A stretch of DNA of 64,000 bases from Trichocoleus sp. (GCA_036702865.1 DATNQD010000081.1:62001-126000); one strand, 5' to 3'. Shown: positions 54,099 through 63,496, numbered from the stretch's first letter. Program-made: numbers and translations. Notes: a model not told the origin generated them from the letters alone.

Positions 54099-55004
54099 AT
54101 GGCAGACCAACTGATTCGGGCAACGGCAGCCGATGGTGGCATTCGAGCAGTCGGCGTAATTACCACTCGCCTAGCCGAAGAAGCAAGACAGCGGCACAAT
54201 CTTTCCTATGTGGCAACGGCAGCACTGGGGCGCACCATGTCCGCCGGGCTGTTGCTGGCATCGAGCATGAAGCGGGCAGAATCGAGAGTTAATATCCGCA
54301 TTCGGGGTAACGGACCTTTGGGCGGCGTCATGGTTGACGCAGGGGTTGATGGTACGGTGCGCGGCTATGTTGATCGTCCTGAAGTCGAGCTTCCACCTAA
54401 TGCAAAAGGCAAGCTGGATGTAGGCGGCGCAGTCGGCAATGATGGTTATTTATATGTGGTGCGGGATGTGGGGTATGGCTATCCCTATTCCAGTACGGTG
54501 CAGCTCGTTTCGGGCGAAATTGGCGATGATATTACGCATTATTTAGTCCGATCGGAGCAAACTCCCTCAGCCTTGATGATTGGGGTATTTGTGGGAGCAG
54601 AGGGCGTCACAGCATCGGGTGGGCTACTGGTTCAGGTGCTTCCCAAAGCCGCAAATGATGAAACTCTGGTAGAAAAGCTGGAATCTCGTTTAGCAACGCT
54701 GGCAGGCTTTACGCCGCTCCTGCAGCAAGGAAAAACGCTACCGCAAATTTTAGAGGATCTGTTGGGCGATGTGGGGCTAGAAATGTTCCCCGAAACGCAA
54801 ATGGTTCGCTTCCACTGCGGTTGCTCGTTCGATCGCATGATGGGCGCACTCAAGATTTTGGGTGAGTCAGAATTGGAAGACATGATTGTCAAAGATGAAG
54901 GCGCAGAAGCAACCTGTCATTTCTGCAACGAGGTTTATCGAGCCAATCGCCACCAGCTTGAGCAACTATTGGATGAATTGCGCGTGGAGCAAGCCAATTC
55001 TTAA
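54099..55004 (+). CDS. hslO: Redox-regulated chaperone Hsp33 (HslO)
   Basis: Cytoplasmic holdase chaperone that is activated by oxidative stress through zinc release and disulfide formation. The 301-residue protein has the N-terminal substrate-binding domain (AADGGIRAVGVITTRLAEE, SMKRAESRVNIRIRGNGPLG) and a C-terminal zinc site formed by CGCSF and CHFCNEVY. Length is normal. It has its own upstream region of 264 bases, divergent from the arsenosugar pair. Confidence 0.95.
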   Translation: MADQLIRATAADGGIRAVGVITTRLAEEARQRHNLSYVATAALGRTMSAGLLLASSMKRAESRVNIRIRGNGPLGGVMVDAGVDGTVRGYVDRPEVELPPNAKGKLDVGGAVGNDGYLYVVRDVGYGYPYSSTVQLVSGEIGDDITHYLVRSEQTPSALMIGVFVGAEGVTASGGLLVQVLPKAANDETLVEKLESRLATLAGFTPLLQQGKTLPQILEDLLGDVGLEMFPETQMVRFHCGCSFDRMMGALKILGESELEDMIVKDEGAEATCHFCNEVYRANRHQLEQLLDELRVEQANS

Positions 55005-55096
55005 GCGCCAATTCCTGCAGCAGATTGCGTGATTCACCTGTGAAAACGATAGGCTAGTATTGACTGACAACCGCTCGACCGTAAATTCATCCGCCC

Positions 55097-55918
55097 ATGA
55101 CTGTGCCTTCAGAACTGGAAACTGCATCGGCATTCCCCTCCGACGATCTCGAGATCGATCGCTCCATCCTGCCCGATTCTGATGCTGATGCAGAGCTGGA
55201 TTATCTGGACGAAGTCCCAGAAGATGTCGAAATGTCGCTGTTTGATCACTTAGAGGAACTGCGGCAGCGGATCTTCTATGCCCTGATCGCGATCGTTGCA
55301 GGCATTATTTTGTGCTTTGTTTTCGTCAATCCGATCGTGCAGTGGCTCGAAACTCCAGCGCATGGAATTAAGTTCTTGCAGTTGGCTCCGGGAGAATATT
55401 TCTTCGTCTCGTTGAAGGTCGCAGGCTATAGCGGATTAGTCATTTCTAGCCCGTTCATTCTTTATCAAATCGTGCAGTTTGTTTTGCCAGGGCTGACCCG
55501 CCGTGAGCGTCGATTACTTGCGCCGATCGTCTTTGGCTCAACTTTCTTGTTTGCGGGTGGGCTGGCATTTGCCTATTTTCTACTCATCCCGGCTGCGCTC
55601 AATTTCTTCATTAGCTATGGTGAGGGTGTGGTTGAGCAAGCCTGGTCGATCGAACGCTACTTTGAGTTTGTTCTATTGCTGCTGTTTAGTACCGGGCTAG
55701 CATTTCAGATTCCGGTCATTCAGTTGCTTTTGGGGGTTTTGGGTATTGTCAACTCGAAGCAGATGTTGGCTGGCTGGCGGTTTGTGGTGTTAGGTGCGGC
55801 AGTGTTAGGTGCCGTCTTGACTCCTTCGACTGATCCAGTGACGCAGAGTTTGCTGGGTGGCGCAGTTCTGGCGCTTTACTTTGGTGGAATTGGCATGGTG
55901 AAACTGGCAAGACGGTAG
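55097..55918 (+). CDS. tatC: Sec-independent protein translocase TatC
   Basis: Membrane core of the twin-arginine translocase, exporting folded proteins to the thylakoid lumen or periplasm. Six hydrophobic helices and the signature [20 protein letters not shown] are present (273 residues). An N-terminal extension of about 50 acidic residues is rich in Asp and Glu, typical of cyanobacterial TatC. tatA is not adjacent. It follows hslO by 92 bases and converges with the DUF3067 gene. Confidence 0.95.
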   Translation: MTVPSELETASAFPSDDLEIDRSILPDSDADAELDYLDEVPEDVEMSLFDHLEELRQRIFYALIAIVAGIILCFVFVNPIVQWLETPAHGIKFLQLAPGEYFFVSLKVAGYSGLVISSPFILYQIVQFVLPGLTRRERRLLAPIVFGSTFLFAGGLAFAYFLLIPAALNFFISYGEGVVEQAWSIERYFEFVLLLLFSTGLAFQIPVIQLLLGVLGIVNSKQMLAGWRFVVLGAAVLGAVLTPSTDPVTQSLLGGAVLALYFGGIGMVKLARR

Positions 55919-55950
55919 CAGAGAGCAGGGTTTTGAGCAGGCGCTAGAAG

Positions 55951-56265
55951 TCACCCTTCCAGAATCCATTCTGAAGCGCGTTCACCTAGATCGATCGGAA
56001 TATTAACGGCTTTCCCCAAGCGTGGACGTTCGCGGGTCTGCTCGACAAATTGCTGTACCTGCTCTGTGCCACCCCAAGCGGTAATATAGCTGGCGATCGT
56101 TTCGAGATGTGCCATATATTCAGCTTCCGTCATGGGAAACGAAGCCTGCTCCAGATATTTCCACATCACCTGGAGAATCACCTTCCCCTGAACCCGACGC
56201 AGCTGCACATCAAAAGAATATCCCCACTTTGTTAATAAAAGCTGGTGTAAGTCGTCTCCCGTCAT
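55951..56265 (-). CDS. DUF3067-type protein
   Basis: A 104-residue soluble protein conserved in cyanobacteria and plastids. Recognisable pattern: TGDDLHQLLLTKWGYSFDVQ, LQVMWKYLEQASFPMTEAEY, and the end GKAVNIPIDLGERASEWIL. The ATG at 56265 is taken over GTG 56280. The function is unknown. It converges with tatC. Confidence 0.75.
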   Translation of the reverse strand: MTGDDLHQLLLTKWGYSFDVQLRRVQGKVILQVMWKYLEQASFPMTEAEYMAHLETIASYITAWGGTEQVQQFVEQTRERPRLGKAVNIPIDLGERASEWILEG

Positions 56266-56617
56266 GGTTGCCTTCAGCACAGTTGCGTTGAATCATTTGC
56301 TGCTGATCTAGCCTGACTTAGATCAACGCATTGATCAACTGCAAGGATAATACCAATCTTTCCACGCTCCTGCGCGGCTGTTGCAGTATAGAAACGCCTA
56401 GAAATGATTAATTAATTGTTGTTCAGAAGTTACTTGGCATTTGTTAACTCACTTGAAGTTGCTCGATAGATTCATCACAAATTGGTTTACTGGGATAGGA
56501 TAAAAGCGATAAAAGTTGAGATAGAATTCTGGATGCTTTAAGTGCAGCCTCACAATTCAGTGAAAGCAGTTTTTAGCAGATGAATCGCGCCAACCGCAGT
56601 TTTGATGATGACAAACC
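56266..56617. other. Intergenic region between DUF3067 gene and the next gene
   Basis: About 350 bases. AT-rich with no ORF of normal length. A 13-codon frame starting ATG 56580 (MNRANRSFDDDKP) ends at TGA 56619-56621, overlapping the ATG at 56621 of the next gene; it may be a leader peptide for translational coupling. Confidence 0.45.
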
Positions 56618-56989
56618 GTGATGGAACTTTGGGAACAAATTAGCAAGCAACGAGTAAAACATATTGTTAGTAGCTACCAGCTTGGGGGCAGTGAAACAGG
56701 TAGCTTTGATGCGTATTTGGAAGAGTTACTGAACTGTTATCCCCGTCCACTGATTGAGTTAGCGCTCATTGAAACCTTGATTGATCAATGGTTGTCAGTA
56801 CCGCTGATGCGAGGCATTGCCTTTCTCACGCAGACACACCACAAATTGAGGGATTGGGAGAGCAAACCGATCGTCAGCACAATTACCCCAGAGCAGTTTC
56901 AGCAGATCGCTGGACTTGATCCAACCCCAATCTTCGGATCTTCAGAATATCCACCAACCTGCCCGATCATGCGTCCTTTCTCTTCATAA
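56618..56989 (+). CDS. Conserved protein of unknown function
   Basis: A 123-residue soluble protein (122 residues from ATG 56621). It looks alpha-helical (LNCYPRPLIELALIETLIDQWL, RGIAFLTQTHHKLRDWE) with a loop end. A small upstream frame overlaps its start. I recognise no family; such short proteins are common in cyanobacteria next to unrelated genes. It converges with the comF-like gene. Confidence 0.5.
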   Translation: MMELWEQISKQRVKHIVSSYQLGGSETGSFDAYLEELLNCYPRPLIELALIETLIDQWLSVPLMRGIAFLTQTHHKLRDWESKPIVSTITPEQFQQIAGLDPTPIFGSSEYPPTCPIMRPFSS

Positions 56990-57008
56990 ATTCCATAATC
57001 CGCAAGCT

Positions 57009-57686
57009 CTAACGCTGGAATCCTGCCCTGGCAACTGCTGCAATTCCCCAGACTGAAATTCCTTGCTGTTGTAAGGCTTGTATCGCTGCTCTAGCGGTGG
57101 CTCCTGTGGTGTAAATGTCGTCTAGCAACAGTACTGATTTGGACGATCGTCCTTGAAACTTCGGGTTCACTTGAAACGCATTTGTGAGGTTTTGCTCTCT
57201 TGCCTCAGCCACAAGATTAAACTGAGCTTCTGTTGCCCGAATCCGCATTAGGGCATGACGCTCCAGCGGCAATTGAGTTTGTTTGCAAAATGCTTCAGCA
57301 ATTAACTCTGCCTGGTTAAAACCGCGCTGCTTCAGCTTATCTTGGTGCAGTGGAATGGGCAGGACAAGAAGTGACGTTTGAACAGGAGCCGCAATGTTCC
57401 AGGCTTGCCCGAGCCATTGACCCAAAAGAGCCGCCAGCTTCGGTTGATTGTCGTATTTCAGTGCTGTGATCGATCGCTTCAAAGCTCCGGCATACCCACC
57501 CCAGGCAAACACTGGATCAGGTTCCCGCAACAGAGAATTCTTCGTTTGACACTGCTTAACCTGCCGCTGGCAATCCAGACATAAACTTGATGCAGTCGAT
57601 CGATTGCACAATGCACAACGAGACTCCATCACCCAATCCAGCAATCCTGACAGTCTGCTTCGCCAACGTTGCCTTGGTTCTGCCAT
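57009..57686 (-). CDS. ComF-family phosphoribosyltransferase-like protein
   Basis: A 225-residue protein with the N-terminal double zinc knuckle (CALCNRSTASSLCLDCQ) followed by a type I PRTase fold (PIPLHQDKLKQRGFNQAEL, and the PRPP-binding VLLLDDIYTTGATARAA). In other bacteria ComF acts in transformation by natural competence; this fits the pilus genes seen elsewhere in the window, though they are distant. ATG 57686 (MAEPRQRW) is chosen; the extension to 57836 is rejected. Confidence 0.85.
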   Translation of the reverse strand: MAEPRQRWRSRLSGLLDWVMESRCALCNRSTASSLCLDCQRQVKQCQTKNSLLREPDPVFAWGGYAGALKRSITALKYDNQPKLAALLGQWLGQAWNIAAPVQTSLLVLPIPLHQDKLKQRGFNQAELIAEAFCKQTQLPLERHALMRIRATEAQFNLVAEAREQNLTNAFQVNPKFQGRSSKSVLLLDDIYTTGATARAAIQALQQQGISVWGIAAVARAGFQR

Positions 57687-58052
57687 TTCTTTGACCTGCT
57701 CTTTTGGCGCTATTACCGTCCCACCGTACTCACAAACCAGAAGGTTAAGGTAATTACGGCTCCTTAGTCTCTCTGGCCTCTGTGTCCTAGTGTGAGCTCT
57801 CCTTAAACCTCCAATCACTCGATCGGCAGTAGACATAAGGCAGATTTAAGCGGGTAAAATAGCTTTTACAAATCTATAGTTCCAATTCACACGAGGAGAT
57901 TTAACATAGTTTGTTAAACCCCCAAAATCTTTGTCTGTTTGTCAGCCGGTGGCTGTACACCATTCAAAGGACGTCAAAGTACATTTCACAGTTGAACTGT
58001 TGTAAATCAAACTAACAACTCTACTTAACCCAAAAAATTCCATCAACGGCTC
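57687..58052. other. Intergenic region and infC leader
   Basis: 366 bases between the divergent comF-like gene and infC. It contains the intergenic repeat-like phrase near 57760-57796 (CCTCTGTGTCC), an inverted repeat at 57900-57918, and a strong GAGGAG (57893-57898) far upstream of infC that is not placed for its ATG. No gene is recognised. Confidence 0.5.
57900..57918. repeat. Inverted repeat in the infC leader
   Basis: TTTAACA (57900-57906) and TGTTAAA (57912-57918) around a 5-base spacer TAGTT, directly after a GAGGAG. It may be an operator, hairpin or leader-peptide control element. Confidence 0.45.
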
Positions 58053-58580
58053 ATGGCTCTGACCAAACCAAATCGTGATTTACCGACCATCAACGAACGC
58101 ATTCGCTTTCCCAAGATTCGGGTAATTGATAGTGACGGTGGACAGTTAGGGATAATGGCTCCTCGCGATGCGCTTCGGCTTGCAGAAGAAAAAGAGCTTG
58201 ACTTGGTTCTCGTTAGTGACAAGGCAGATCCACCAGTTTGCCGGATTATAGACTACGGCAAGTTCAAGTTTGAGCAAGAGAAGAAAGCCCGCGAAGCCCG
58301 CAAGAAGCAGCATACTTCTGATGTAAAAGAAGTGAAGATGCGCTACAAGATTGAGGATCACGACTATCAGGTACGGGTTAACCAGGCAGAGCGCTTCTTA
58401 AAAGCAGGTGATAAGGTTAAAGCTTCAATTATGTTCCGAGGACGAGAAATCCAGCACAGCGATCTGGCAGAAAGCTTGCTGAAACGCATGGCAACCGACC
58501 TGCAAGAATTTGGAGAGGTGCAACAGGCTCCAAAGCGGGAGGGTCGAAACATGATGATGTTACTCTCCCCTAAACGCTAG
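58053..58580 (+). CDS. infC: Translation initiation factor IF-3
   Basis: Binds the 30S subunit, blocks premature 50S joining and checks the start codon. The 175-residue protein shows the N-domain [20 protein letters not shown] and [20 protein letters not shown], the linker [15 protein letters not shown] and the C-domain [17 protein letters not shown]. Start ATG 58053 with no strong Shine-Dalgarno. Unlike E. coli, it does not begin with ATT, and rpmI-rplT do not follow directly; the next gene is the NTT-like carrier. Confidence 0.96.
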   Translation: MALTKPNRDLPTINERIRFPKIRVIDSDGGQLGIMAPRDALRLAEEKELDLVLVSDKADPPVCRIIDYGKFKFEQEKKAREARKKQHTSDVKEVKMRYKIEDHDYQVRVNQAERFLKAGDKVKASIMFRGREIQHSDLAESLLKRMATDLQEFGEVQQAPKREGRNMMMLLSPKR

Positions 58581-58612
58581 TCCTAATCTTACGCTCAACT
58601 GAATGAAGCTTG

Positions 58613-58653
58613 GCTCTGTCTTAAGGCAAGAATTTCCCAAAGGCAGAGCTTTT
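58613..58653 (+). terminator. Candidate terminator after infC
   Basis: GCTCTG (58613-58618) pairs with CAGAGC (58644-58649) followed by TTTT. The loop is 25 bases with possible internal pairs, so support is moderate. Confidence 0.5.
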
Positions 58654-58834
58654 GCTATTTATCCTCTCTACCACCGACCCACCCTGACACCGAACCCCGC
58701 AAACTGGGCATTCTAGAACTGCAAACACCCTGTATCTTGCCGGAAAAAGCAAGATCGCTGTCAGAATTGCACCAGACTTGCAAAAGCATGGTTAGATGGG
58801 CAGTGATACAGGCTAAACAGGCGGAAGGCACTGC

Positions 58835-61810
58835 ATGAGACAGGAAGGAGATGCCGCATTCCTAGCTCGAACCGGGAAAAATGCGATCGGGCGAGGCTGG
58901 TTGCGTTGGGTAAATCTGCGTCCAGAGGAAAGTGGACGAACGTTTTCGATGTTTGCCTTCTATACGCTCTCTTCCGTCGGCATTTTGTGGCTGGAGGTCA
59001 GCGTTGCAGCCCTGTTTTTAGGTGAATATGGTGCTCAATCATTGCCCTGGATCTACCTTGCGAGTGCCGGAATTGGGACAGGCTTAGGATTCATCTATTC
59101 CTGGCTTCAGCGCATTTTGCCTTTAAGGGGGGCGATCGTTCTAACTTCGGTACTGATGACGCTGCCGCTGTTGCTGTTTCGCGTCGGGCTAAATCCGGCG
59201 TTGCTGGGTGGATATACCATCTTTTTGATGCGGCTCTGGCTGGAAGCAATCTACGTCATCAATGAACTGAACACATCCATTACCGCTAATCAGCTCTTTA
59301 CAATCCGAGAAATTAAGCGCACCTATCCATTTATTAGTAGCGGTATCCTGGCAGCAGATGTCATTAGCGGCTTCTCCTTACCTTTGCTGCGAAGTCTCAT
59401 CGGGTTGCCGAATGTCATTCTGATGGCTTGCCTGATGCTATTTATTGGCTCTGGGATTCTGTTTTATCTCACTAGAGCCTACGCGCAGTTCTTCCCAGAT
59501 GCTTCTCGACGCCGAGCGCAGAGCAAACAGCAAGACTTCACGGCAAAAAGGTTGAAAGGCTCACTACGGCAATATGTCTGGCTTGTCATTGCGGTTTTTC
59601 TGATGGTGCAGGTGCTGGCATTGCTGCTGGACTTCCAATATCTCAGCCAAATTGAGCAGAGTATGGAGGTTGATGTTGAGCAAATCGCTGACTTTCTCGC
59701 CCTCTTTAGTGCCATTTTGGGCATTTTTGAACTGCTGACCCAATGGTTTATTTCTGGGCGAATCGTAGAACGGTTGGGCGTGTTTGTAGTAGCGCTGCTG
59801 CCACCTGTGGCGATCGTGGGTCTCAGTGCCTTGACGCTGATAGGGGCACTCAAGCTATTTGTCGGCATTGTCATTCTCAAATTTGTGGATGAACTGCTCC
59901 GCTATACCTTTGTCGCCAGTACGGGTCCAGTCCTCTTTCAGCCCATTCCAGATGGGATTCGCAATCGGGTTCAGTCTTTTGTCCGAGGGATTGCCGAACC
60001 GCTGGTAACCGGACTGACAGGGCTGGGAATGCTGACAACCATTTGGCTCGTTGAACAAGTTTCGACCAGCAAAGCCGAAGTGTTTCAGCGAACGCAAAGT
60101 TTGATATTTCTGGTTTACACGGCTCTGTTTGCGCTGGGCTGGCTTCTGGCGATTTTCCTGCTGCGATCGAAGTATCTGGATGTGCTGGTGTTGAGCACGG
60201 AACGGGGACGAATTAGTTTGTCCGAATTAGATTTGCAGGCATTTAAGCGCAGTATTGTTGAAGCGTTAAATCGTTCCAGCCCAGAAGCAGAAAAAAAATC
60301 TTGTATTGAGCTTCTGACGCAAATTGACCCCAAAAATGTCAGTGATATCCTCACGCCACTGCTGCCTAGTTTTCCCCCTGCGCTCCAGCGTCAAAGCTTA
60401 GAGGTGATGCTGAATGCACCCAGTGCGGTCTATCTAAAATCTGTGCGGCAGTTGTTAGATCGTCCACTTCCTCCAGAGGTTGTTGCCGTTGCTCTACGTT
60501 ATGTTTGGCTGACTGAGCCAGACCCAGAGATTGGGCAACTTCGTCGCTATTTGAAGCCAGCAGTTGATCCGGTCGTGCGAGGGACAGCAGCTTCCCTGAT
60601 GTTACGGCGCGGCAATCCACAGCAGAAAGCAGAAGCAACCGATACCCTGCGACGAATGCTCACTCACAAGCAAGAACGAGAGCGGGTCATGGGCTGTCGG
60701 GCATTGGGTGAGGCAATGTATCTGCAGTCGCTGCGGCTCTATATTAAATCCCTGTTGCAAGATGAATCGTTGCGGGTGCGCTGTGCCATCTTAGAAGCGA
60801 TCGCCGCTACTCATTTGGAAGAATACTATCCAGTACTGCTGCGGGGGCTCCGCTACAAATCCACTCGCGAAGCAGCAATGCGGGCACTGGTGCGCTTGGA
60901 GAATGAAGCCATTCCGCTATTGGTGAAACTGGCAGAAGATCCTTACCAACCTGACATCGTGCGGTTCCATGCTTGGAGCGCGATCGGGCAAATTGGCACC
61001 ACAGATGCATTGAATGTGTTGGTATCGCGATTGATGACTGCCTGGGGAGCCAACCGCCAAACGCTGCTGCGAATTCTGCTTAAGCTGCCTCATGAAGCTG
61101 GAATTGAAGCAGTTGCTGACACCCTTGGACGCAGCGGCATCGAAACATTCATCAACCAAGAACTGCTGTTTCTGGCACAACTCTATGCCAGCATGCTAGA
61201 CCTCAACGCAGAGCAAGTTCCAGGTGAAATTGCCGATTTGCTCCGGCGTGCCCTTCGAGACTCTGAGCGAGATGGAATCGATCGTCTGTTTTTGCTCATG
61301 CGCTTTCTTTATGACGCAGATGCAATTCAGGCAGCAGCATTCAGCATTGAGTCAGATTCGCGGGTAAGTGTGGCGAGAGGGCTGGAAATTCTCGACAACA
61401 CTCTGGATATTTCTAGCAAACAGGCGTTGCTCAACATCCTTGACCAGCAGGACAATGTCGTAAAACTGCAAAGCCTGACAGATTTTCTCCGCTATCAGCC
61501 CATGCAGCCTACCCAAAGACTGCGCCATCTGGTTGAACTGCGCCATTTCCTCTCTGATTGGACATTAGCTTGCTGCTTCCACCTTGCTCGGCAAGCCCGC
61601 TGGAGCCTCACCTCCGAACAAATCCTTTCCTGCCTCCGCTCCCCCACAAGCTACGTCCGAGAAGCAGTGCTATCTTACCTGCGTGCCGTCTCCCCCAGAA
61701 CCTTAAACGACCTCCTACCTTACCTCAAGGACGATCCCGATCCGCTGATCGTTGCCCAGGTTCAAGAGATTCTGGCAAAATCTGCACTGATAATGAGTAA
61801 TCGCCCATGA
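58835..61810 (+). CDS. NTT-like (ADP/ATP carrier-type) MFS transporter with C-terminal HEAT repeats
   Basis: A 991-residue membrane protein. Residues about 35-440 form a transporter core of about 12 helices (VNLRPEESGRTFSMFAFYTL, WLEAIYVINELNTSITANQ, REIKRTYPFISSGILAADV, the pattern of NTT/Npt-type nucleotide carriers). Residues about 490-980 hold HEAT-like helical repeats (RQSLEVMLNAPSAVYLKSV, RVMGCRALGEAMYLQSLRL, EAAMRALVRLENEAIPL). HEAT-fused NTT relatives occur in free-living bacteria (established knowledge); their substrates are mostly unknown. It is followed 73 bases later by a cNMP-binding protein. Confidence 0.8.
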   Translation: MRQEGDAAFLARTGKNAIGRGWLRWVNLRPEESGRTFSMFAFYTLSSVGILWLEVSVAALFLGEYGAQSLPWIYLASAGIGTGLGFIYSWLQRILPLRGAIVLTSVLMTLPLLLFRVGLNPALLGGYTIFLMRLWLEAIYVINELNTSITANQLFTIREIKRTYPFISSGILAADVISGFSLPLLRSLIGLPNVILMACLMLFIGSGILFYLTRAYAQFFPDASRRRAQSKQQDFTAKRLKGSLRQYVWLVIAVFLMVQVLALLLDFQYLSQIEQSMEVDVEQIADFLALFSAILGIFELLTQWFISGRIVERLGVFVVALLPPVAIVGLSALTLIGALKLFVGIVILKFVDELLRYTFVASTGPVLFQPIPDGIRNRVQSFVRGIAEPLVTGLTGLGMLTTIWLVEQVSTSKAEVFQRTQSLIFLVYTALFALGWLLAIFLLRSKYLDVLVLSTERGRISLSELDLQAFKRSIVEALNRSSPEAEKKSCIELLTQIDPKNVSDILTPLLPSFPPALQRQSLEVMLNAPSAVYLKSVRQLLDRPLPPEVVAVALRYVWLTEPDPEIGQLRRYLKPAVDPVVRGTAASLMLRRGNPQQKAEATDTLRRMLTHKQERERVMGCRALGEAMYLQSLRLYIKSLLQDESLRVRCAILEAIAATHLEEYYPVLLRGLRYKSTREAAMRALVRLENEAIPLLVKLAEDPYQPDIVRFHAWSAIGQIGTTDALNVLVSRLMTAWGANRQTLLRILLKLPHEAGIEAVADTLGRSGIETFINQELLFLAQLYASMLDLNAEQVPGEIADLLRRALRDSERDGIDRLFLLMRFLYDADAIQAAAFSIESDSRVSVARGLEILDNTLDISSKQALLNILDQQDNVVKLQSLTDFLRYQPMQPTQRLRHLVELRHFLSDWTLACCFHLARQARWSLTSEQILSCLRSPTSYVREAVLSYLRAVSPRTLNDLLPYLKDDPDPLIVAQVQEILAKSALIMSNRP

Positions 61811-61883
61811 GTTACTCAATTCTTGTCCTTCAAGCTTGCCCGCATCTCCCCACTTCTCCTCACTTTTCATTCTTCGTCTCCCC

Positions 61884-62336
61884 ATGCTAACTAGCGTCGA
61901 TCGCCTCCTATTTGTCCGCAAAGTGCCAATTTTTCAGGAATTGCGCGATGACTTTCTGGTGCGTCTCGCCGCCTCAATGGAAGAACTTTCTTTTCCCACC
62001 AAGCATACGATTTTTACGCAAGGGGAAGAAGGACGATCGCTCTATGTTCTGGTATCAGGACGAGTACGAGTGCACATTGGCGATCGAGAAATCGTACAGC
62101 TTGAGCAGGGAGCTTGCTTTGGAGAAATGGCAGTATTTGATGCAGAACCTCGATCGGCTTCCGTCACCACAATGGAACTTTGCGAGTGTTTGATGCTAAC
62201 GCAGCTGCAGCTCTACGACGCGATCGAGGAGACGCCTGGCATTGCTATTAACATTATTCGCTTACTTTCTCGACGCACCCGCGAACTGAATCAAACAATC
62301 AACGCACTCAGTCAACGCATGAGACAGGAAGCCTAA
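61884..62336 (+). CDS. Cyclic-nucleotide-binding domain protein
   Basis: A 150-residue protein consisting almost only of a cNMP-binding domain: LLFVRKVPIFQELRDDFL, then HTIFTQGEEGRSLYVLVSGR and the phosphate-binding cassette FGEMAVFDAEPRSASVTTME, then the hinge helix IIRLLSRRTRELNQ. No HTH follows, so it is not a CRP-type regulator. Pairing with the NTT-HEAT carrier suggests it senses cAMP, cGMP or another nucleotide and regulates that transporter (inference). ATG 61884 is used. Confidence 0.85.
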   Translation: MLTSVDRLLFVRKVPIFQELRDDFLVRLAASMEELSFPTKHTIFTQGEEGRSLYVLVSGRVRVHIGDREIVQLEQGACFGEMAVFDAEPRSASVTTMELCECLMLTQLQLYDAIEETPGIAINIIRLLSRRTRELNQTINALSQRMRQEA

Positions 62337-62369
62337 CATTCTCCCTCCCTTACCCCCTGATCACCCACA

Positions 62370-63308
62370 TTATCGTCGATCGTTTGCGCGAATTTGCGGC
62401 AAGAATTGCCCCGGATCCTGAGCCACCCAACCCAGATTGGAGTTCGATCGCACCTCAAAATGCAAGTAAGTAGAGCCAGCCTGAGAACTACTAGACTGAG
62501 CACCACTAGACTGAGCACCAACTGTCCCAATTTGTTGCCCTGCCTGAACCTGCTGCCCCGATCGGACTGCTACCGCACCCAGTTGCGAATAGCGGGTCTG
62601 TAGTCCTTGAGCATGATTAATCACAATCAGCTTGCCCTCTCCGGTCTGGTTGCCTACAAAGGCGATCGTCCCTGCCCCCACTGCTAAAACAGGCGTTCCT
62701 GAAGTTGCTGATAAGTTCACGCCACTATGGAAAACAACTTGTCCACTAGCAGGATTAAGTTGCCAGCCATAACGAGTGACAACTGGAGCAACAGCATCGA
62801 GGGGATAGCGATCGATCGGGCTATTGGCAGTAGTGGGAGTAGGGGTAGGCGACCAATTCACCCCAGGGACAAACACAACGCGAGGCGAATCCTGGCAGCC
62901 ATTCACTTCAAATAAAACATCCGCCCGCACGTTATATTTTTTCGCAATCTCCCGCCAGTTGCTACCCGTAGGGACTTCGACGCGAATCCCGTTGTAAGGT
63001 GGAACCAAAATCTCGCTGCCAACTGGAGCCCTCCCCTGACGCAATTGAGGATTCAGCCCAATCAGCGTTGCTGGAATCAGACGGTATTGAGCCGCAATAC
63101 TATTTAGGGTTTCCCCCGATCGCACCCGATGCCGAGTCAGGCGAGACAGAGCAGGTGGCTGACAGGCGGTTGATGAGGAGCTGCTTTGTGCGATTGCTTC
63201 CGAGATTGGCGTCAGGCAGACCCCGATCGGCAAAAGGAGCCACAACACTTGTTTCACTGCTTTCACTACACCTTGAGGCATCTTAAATCGCCTATCTTGA
63301 GATTGCAT
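62370..63308 (-). CDS. LysM and LytM/M23-like protein, probably non-catalytic
   Basis: Exported cell-wall-binding protein, 312 residues from ATG 63308 (an ATG at 63281 is possible). A hydrophobic signal sequence (VLWLLLPIGVCLTPISEAIA) is followed by two LysM domains (RHRVRSGETLNSIAAQYRLI, and a second one near EVPTGSNWREIAKKYNV) and an M23 fold. Zinc and catalytic residues are incomplete: HxxxD is HSGVN (His194, Asn198) and the HxH is YLH (Tyr281, His283). It may act like EnvC or NlpD, activating amidases without hydrolysing peptidoglycan itself. Confidence 0.85.
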   Translation of the reverse strand: MQSQDRRFKMPQGVVKAVKQVLWLLLPIGVCLTPISEAIAQSSSSSTACQPPALSRLTRHRVRSGETLNSIAAQYRLIPATLIGLNPQLRQGRAPVGSEILVPPYNGIRVEVPTGSNWREIAKKYNVRADVLFEVNGCQDSPRVVFVPGVNWSPTPTPTTANSPIDRYPLDAVAPVVTRYGWQLNPASGQVVFHSGVNLSATSGTPVLAVGAGTIAFVGNQTGEGKLIVINHAQGLQTRYSQLGAVAVRSGQQVQAGQQIGTVGAQSSGAQSSSSQAGSTYLHFEVRSNSNLGWVAQDPGQFLPQIRANDRR

Positions 63309-63496
63309 TCCGTCTGATTCAAATTCTGACAAATTTTTGGATAAGCAGGCTTAAGGCAACAGGAACTAGATGTTGAGCAGTCGTCAACCCCCAAACCCGG
63401 TTAACTGCAATCTTTGTTCCAATTCCAAGAAGAATTTGGTTAGATTGGGGGTAGGATATCTGCCAGTGATGCAGGTCGCTCTGTCGGGAAGAAACT

